Of a stretch of 6,773 bases of DNA, positions 6,375 through 6,773 are shown piece after piece; the stretch's first letter is position 1, and each line of letters opens with the position of its first letter. The DNA comes from Deltaproteobacteria bacterium. GTDB taxonomy: Bacteria; Desulfobacterota; DSM-4660; Desulfatiglandales; Desulfatiglandaceae. The notes under the pieces are model-generated. The model searched no databases. It was not told the DNA's origin and saw nothing but the letters and a program-made list of their open reading frames with translations. The position numbers and the translations under genes were made by a program. The stretch is taken from assembly GCA_019313765.1 (NCBI GenBank), contig JAFDAP010000090.1, positions 1 through 6,773 of the forward strand, in the 5' to 3' direction.

Positions 6375-6650
6375 ATGAAAAGAAGAAAAAAACAAAATAG
6401 GGCCGTCGCTTTAGAGTATCAGCCTGAATTAGACAATGCGCCTAAGGTCACAGCCATGGGAAAGGGAAAAGTGGCCGAGAAAATCATTGAGATCGCAAGG
6501 GAGCACAATATACACATCCACAGCGACCCGGACCTGATAGAGGTTTTATCACAGCTTGATCTGAATGAAGAGATATCGCCCTCCCTTTATGTCGTTGTCG
6601 CAGAATTGTTGGGCTTTGTATATTCTCTTAATGCAGAGAAAAGCAGGTGA
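6375..6650 (+). CDS. flhX: Stand-alone FlhB C-terminal domain homologue (FlhX/YlqH type)
   Basis: This 91-residue protein corresponds to the cytoplasmic FlhB-Cc domain of the FlhB/YscU/HrcU export switch family, without the membrane part. After a basic start (KRRKKQNR) come AVALEYQPE, then DNAPKVTAMGKGKVAEKIIEIAREHNI, DPDLIEVLSQLDLNEEISPSLY and VVAELLGFVYSL, which follow FlhB in order. In FlhB the first block follows the NPTH autocleavage site; here NR takes its place, so the protein starts almost exactly where the cleaved FlhB fragment would and cannot self-cleave. A homologue in Helicobacter can stand in for a missing FlhB-Cc, and Bacillus carries the same pair as ylqG-ylqH. The ATG directly follows the stop of the FliK-like gene and has no close ribosome site, so translation is probably coupled. 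It most likely works with the export apparatus. Confidence 0.93.
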   Translation: MKRRKKQNRAVALEYQPELDNAPKVTAMGKGKVAEKIIEIAREHNIHIHSDPDLIEVLSQLDLNEEISPSLYVVVAELLGFVYSLNAEKSR

Positions 6651-6667
6651 TTGCGGTAAAAATTTGC

Positions 6668-6773
6668 ATGGTATTGAGCTCTTGTAGGCATTTTTTTCCT
6701 CATCCCTTCCAACCTTCTTTGAACCCTATCGAAGTTATCATTATTATCAGCGTATTAGCCGCAATTTGTATTT
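6668..6773 (+). CDS. Possible 5' end of a membrane-anchored protein, cut by window edge
   Basis: From the ATG at 6668 a frame stays open to the right edge (35 codons). Its last part reads LNPIEVIIIISVLAAICI, a hydrophobic helix preceded by a single Glu. This could be an N-terminal membrane anchor and loosely recalls a type IV pilin-like helix (IEV followed by aliphatic residues), but the pilin Gly-Phe cleavage site is not there. No Shine-Dalgarno sequence precedes 6668 or the internal TTG at 6719. The frame is short enough to be chance, so this is a weak call. Confidence 0.3.
   Translation, partial: MVLSSCRHFFPHPFQPSLNPIEVIIIISVLAAICI

Noticed and set aside
6665..6697. Possible terminator after flhX ending in seven T bases at 6691-6697
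   Set aside because: The bases before the T run form no convincing stem (only TGC/GCA pairing around a weak GAGCTC), and an open frame crosses it.
6650..6765. Inverted 7-mers ATTGCGG and CCGCAAT at the right end
   Set aside because: Seven bases over a distance of about 100 is readily expected by chance; no further structure supports an element.

Overview
The window is a single-strand block of bacterial flagellar genes. All of the supported coding sequence reads on the + strand, with short gaps or small overlaps between most genes, so it looks like part of one long flagellar transcription unit. In order it holds the 3' part of flhA (export gate), flhF (SRP-type GTPase), flhG (MinD-like ATPase), fliA (sigma-28 family), a FliL-like membrane protein with an acidic repeat head, a small highly charged protein of unknown function, a membrane-anchored coiled-coil protein with a C-terminal helix-turn-helix-like segment (DUF2802/SwrB-like), a FliK-like hook-length control protein, and a stand-alone copy of the FlhB C-terminal domain (FlhX/YlqH type). 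A hydrophobic reading frame that may be the start of another gene runs off the right edge.

The organism is a moderately AT-rich, flagellated bacterium, probably Gram-negative. The order flhA-flhF-flhG-fliA is widespread, so it does not fix the phylum. A separate fliK followed by a stand-alone FlhB-Cc gene, and the dispersed intergenic palindrome carrying GTCATTTCGA/TCGAAATGAC ends, suggest something like Desulfobacterota, Nitrospirota or a Brocadiales-type planctomycete. This is inference; no rRNA or other taxonomic marker is present.

Region 1-1785: flhA ends inside the start of flhF (11-base overlap). Region 1786-2052: a non-coding gap of 267 bases splits flhF from flhG. It contains an imperfect 27-base-arm palindrome, a cluster of GTTCAAG-like repeats and a 9-base triple repeat. 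Region 2053-3730: flhG and fliA are tightly coupled. Region 3731-3805: a short spacer whose hairpin shares sequence, in inverted orientation, with the gap before flhG. Region 3806-6650: five genes, most spaced by only a few bases. Region 6651-6773: the end of the cluster, with a possible new gene start.

Functionally, FlhF and FlhG set the place and number of flagella. FlhA, FliK and the FlhB-like protein act in export and in the substrate switch from rod/hook to filament. The sigma factor controls late genes, and the FliL-like protein sits at the motor. The two unassigned small genes between the FliL-like gene and fliK are the least understood part. I found no defence system, CRISPR array, transposase, tRNA or rRNA, and no clearly novel system beyond these uncharacterised flagellar accessory genes.
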